Below are positions 4,983-7,173 of a DNA stretch of 7,173 nt, piece by piece. Origin of the DNA: Planctomycetes bacterium RBG_16_41_13 (lineage in GTDB: Bacteria > Planctomycetota > Brocadiia > Brocadiales > Brocadiaceae). The stretch spans positions 1 through 7,173 of the forward strand of contig MHYI01000078.1 in NCBI GenBank assembly GCA_001828295.1, written 5' to 3'. How positions within the stretch are numbered: position 1 is the stretch's first letter; every line of letters starts with the position of its first letter. Both the position numbers and the translations under genes were made by a program. Under the pieces are notes generated by a model, which worked only from the letters and a program-made list of their open reading frames with translations, was not told the DNA's origin and searched no databases.

Positions 4983-7173
4983 TTAAGTAACGCCAGGCTT
5001 GTAAATTTGGTATGTATTTTTGCCCTTTGCCTTGGAAAGATACATGGCAATATCTGCCTGTTTGAACAGGCTTTCTGAATCATTTGCGTAAAGAGGGAAG
5101 ATGGTGATGCCTATGCTGGCAGTAATGTGAAGTTCGTGCTTCTCAATAAGAAAAGGCAGGCGTAATGCCTCCAGTATTTTCTGCGCAAACAGAGCGGCAT
5201 CTTCTGTCTGAGTAAGATCTGGTATGACGATTATAAATTCATCGCCACCCATACGGGCAATCGTATCTCCTTCCCGCGAACATTGCATTAACCGTTCTGC
5301 TACAGCCTTGAGTAATAAATCACCTATTTGATGCCCGAAGGAGTCGTTGATCATTTTAAACCCATCCAGATCAAGCATTATAATTGCAACCATATTTTCA
5401 CTGCGAATTGCATGTGCCATGGCTACTTTTAATCGGTCATGGAGGAGGTTCCGGTTGGGTAATTTAGTAAGGGCATCATGATACGCCATGTGGCTGATGA
5501 GTTTTTCCGACTCAACACGCGCCATTGCATTCCCGAAAATCTCCGACAGGATATTGAACAATGTCACATTATCTTCAGACCATTGGCCGGTAGACTTTAC
5601 GTTGTCAAAACCAATAAATCCAAGTAGTTTTTTCTCCATATATATTGGCAGGAGCAATATTGACTTAATAGATTGTCTCTCAAATTCAGCTCTTTCTGCG
5701 ATTGCTTCATTGGGCATTTTAGAAACATCCTCCACATAAACGACTTTGCCTTCCTGTAAGTTTTTTATTACCCAGGGGAATGCAATCACAGGAATATTCT
5801 GAAGGTTATTTATTTCAGAGGTGACTCCCGAATCACACCATTCATGCGTATTATCTACAACAGAACCGTTGTCCCGTAGCTGAAAGAGGTATGCCCTTCC
5901 TGCTTTGCACAGCAGTCCTGCATCTTGCAGAGAAGCATTAACAGCGGCGTCGAAATCGGAAAGAGTTACAAATCGCCTGGAGATCGTTGCAACTGTTTTT
6001 TCAAAGCTTGTCCTGTGTCGGAGCATTTCTTCAGCCTGTTTCCGTTGGGTGATATCCAGAATTACACCAATTAAACCGGAGAGCGTGCCTTCCCGATCAT
6101 AGAAAACTGCTTTATGGAAGAGGACGTCATGCACTGTGCCTTTGCTGTGTTTCACGAGGGCTTCGTAAACCTGGCTTCCCCTGCTATTAAACAATGCAGT
6201 GTCGGCTTCGTGATAACGGTCTGCAAGTTCTTTAGGAGCAACTTCGTAGACCGTTTTGCCAATAATTTCTTCTTTCCGCATACCTAAAAAATCCTCAAAT
6301 GCGCTGTTGCAACCGATATACTTACCATCTTTATCCTTATAAAATACCGGGGCTGGAATTGCGTCCATAAGTGTCCGCAGGAACCGTTCTCTGTCCTTCA
6401 ATGTTTCGCCAATCTCTTTATGCTCTGATACTTCTTCCAGAAATTTCATTGTTTGCTCAATTACACCTTGTTCGTACACCTCCAGCAGTTGCTCCATGGC
6501 AACTATTTGATCCTTGAGATTTTGAATTTCTGTCGTACACACAGCAACTTTTCCCGATTGAGCAAATACAATATCTTCAAACGGCAATACCGCTATTTTT
6601 ACATTTTGCGCAAGGATTTTGAAAAGATCCGCCACTTCTTTAATAACGGGAAACTTCAGAAACATAATAATTGCAAAGATATCCCCCGAGGGAAACATAC
6701 CACCAAATCCTATGACAGATTTTATACCGTAGGGGATGACAAATTCTTTCTGTGCAGGAATACAAGGGCTGCCAGGCGCCTCTGGTACACAAAAGACGTT
6801 ATACATTCTCGTGTTTTTATCCAACAGGAACCGTGGATCTGGTTTGATTATCATGCCTATATTTAACCCCAACTGCGTAATAAGGTTTTTGATCATTGGA
6901 GTCTGGCGTACCATCTGTTCGCTTAGAAGCGGAATTGCCCTGTGCCCTTTTGAGGTTTTTCTGGAATTCCATGCCGGGTTTTCACCAACGGTCGCCAGGA
7001 GGGTCAGACACTTCGTCTCCGGGAAAACAGGAGTATTTCCTGCCATATTTTTTGAAAAGTTTTGAAGTTCAGGGTCGAGCTTCTCAAACGTATGCGTTTT
7101 GAAAAAGCGAACCAGCGAACAGGCCTTCTTGCCGCTCTGCCCATCAATCAAATTGACGTATAAATGATTAACA
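4983..7173 (-). CDS. Diguanylate cyclase with N-terminal unnamed sensory domain, PAS and GAF domains; 5' end cut by window
   Basis: Predicted to make cyclic di-GMP from two GTP in response to sensed signals. Residue numbers count from a TTG at 7151. Residues 1-200 form a domain I cannot name, with CLTLLATVGENPAWNSR (48-64), GHRAIPL (69-75), PMIKNLI and FVIPYGIKSVIGFGG (137-151). A probable coiled coil follows at 205-255, PAS at about 255-375 (FYKDKDGKYIGCN through DITQRKQAEE), GAF at about 385-545, and GGDEF at about 550-718. The cyclase looks active: DLDGFK (594-599), NDSFGH (602-607), GGDEF intact at 635-639 with ARM before it, and ALxKQADIAMYxxKxxGKN-type ending. R626-E-G-D629 is an RxxD inhibitory site, so product feedback is expected. 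There is no EAL domain and no transmembrane segment, so it is probably cytoplasmic. The frame stays open from the TTG to the edge (VNHLYVN precedes it) and that TTG has no ribosome binding site, so the true start probably lies outside. Confidence 0.92.
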   Translation of the reverse strand, partial: VNHLYVNLIDGQSGKKACSLVRFFKTHTFEKLDPELQNFSKNMAGNTPVFPETKCLTLLATVGENPAWNSRKTSKGHRAIPLLSEQMVRQTPMIKNLITQLGLNIGMIIKPDPRFLLDKNTRMYNVFCVPEAPGSPCIPAQKEFVIPYGIKSVIGFGGMFPSGDIFAIIMFLKFPVIKEVADLFKILAQNVKIAVLPFEDIVFAQSGKVAVCTTEIQNLKDQIVAMEQLLEVYEQGVIEQTMKFLEEVSEHKEIGETLKDRERFLRTLMDAIPAPVFYKDKDGKYIGCNSAFEDFLGMRKEEIIGKTVYEVAPKELADRYHEADTALFNSRGSQVYEALVKHSKGTVHDVLFHKAVFYDREGTLSGLIGVILDITQRKQAEEMLRHRTSFEKTVATISRRFVTLSDFDAAVNASLQDAGLLCKAGRAYLFQLRDNGSVVDNTHEWCDSGVTSEINNLQNIPVIAFPWVIKNLQEGKVVYVEDVSKMPNEAIAERAEFERQSIKSILLLPIYMEKKLLGFIGFDNVKSTGQWSEDNVTLFNILSEIFGNAMARVESEKLISHMAYHDALTKLPNRNLLHDRLKVAMAHAIRSENMVAIIMLDLDGFKMINDSFGHQIGDLLLKAVAERLMQCSREGDTIARMGGDEFIIVIPDLTQTEDAALFAQKILEALRLPFLIEKHELHITASIGITIFPLYANDSESLFKQADIAMYLSKAKGKNTYQIYKPGVT

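Noticed and set aside
6453..7102. Plus-strand frames opposite the N-terminal part of the diguanylate cyclase
   Set aside because: They are antisense to a continuous frame with coherent domain order, and none shows a recognisable motif.

Overview
The window reads as a chromosomal stretch of a Gram-negative-type bacterium with moderate to low G+C. Every recognisable gene lies on the minus strand. The mix (TatA, RluD-type pseudouridine synthase, a membrane-anchored TPR protein, a PHP phosphoesterase, an AsmA-like protein and a PAS/GAF/GGDEF protein) together with intergenic DNA full of palindromic repeats would suit a planctomycete of the Brocadiales (anammox) type. That placement is a low-confidence impression, not something the sequence proves.

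Layout, in minus-strand transcription order from the right edge. (1) 4983-7173 is a large cytoplasmic signalling protein with an unnamed N-terminal domain, then PAS, GAF and an apparently active diguanylate cyclase (GGDEF) domain; its frame is open at the window edge, so the 5' end is missing. (2) 4540-4982 is a leader region with a good sigma70-type promoter (4675-4703) and a very short reading frame. (3) 3733-4539 is a small AsmA-like membrane-anchored protein, visibly richer in G+C than its neighbours. (4) 2684-3732 is about 1 kb without a convincing gene. It holds a 338-bp composite palindromic element (2948-3285), a perfect 11-bp hairpin (3401-3433) and a 10-codon reading frame with a very strong ribosome binding site. 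(5) tRNA-Arg(CCU) at 2610-2683 is followed 12 nt later by a tightly packed cluster: PHP phosphoesterase, TPR protein and RluD-type pseudouridine synthase (13-nt gap, then an ATGA overlap). (6) After a 144-nt AT-rich gap with its own candidate promoter comes tatA, cut by the left edge.

The tRNA-PHP-TPR-rluD group is probably one transcription unit linking RNA-related functions (tRNA, rRNA pseudouridylation) with a phosphoesterase and an envelope TPR protein, although no shared pathway is evident. The AsmA-like gene and the c-di-GMP gene look like separate units. I did not see a CRISPR array, a transposase, a toxin-antitoxin pair or a clear anti-phage system. The most unusual items are the composite palindromic element, the tRNA that directly abuts an mRNA lacking a Shine-Dalgarno site, and the unassigned sensory domain of the diguanylate cyclase.
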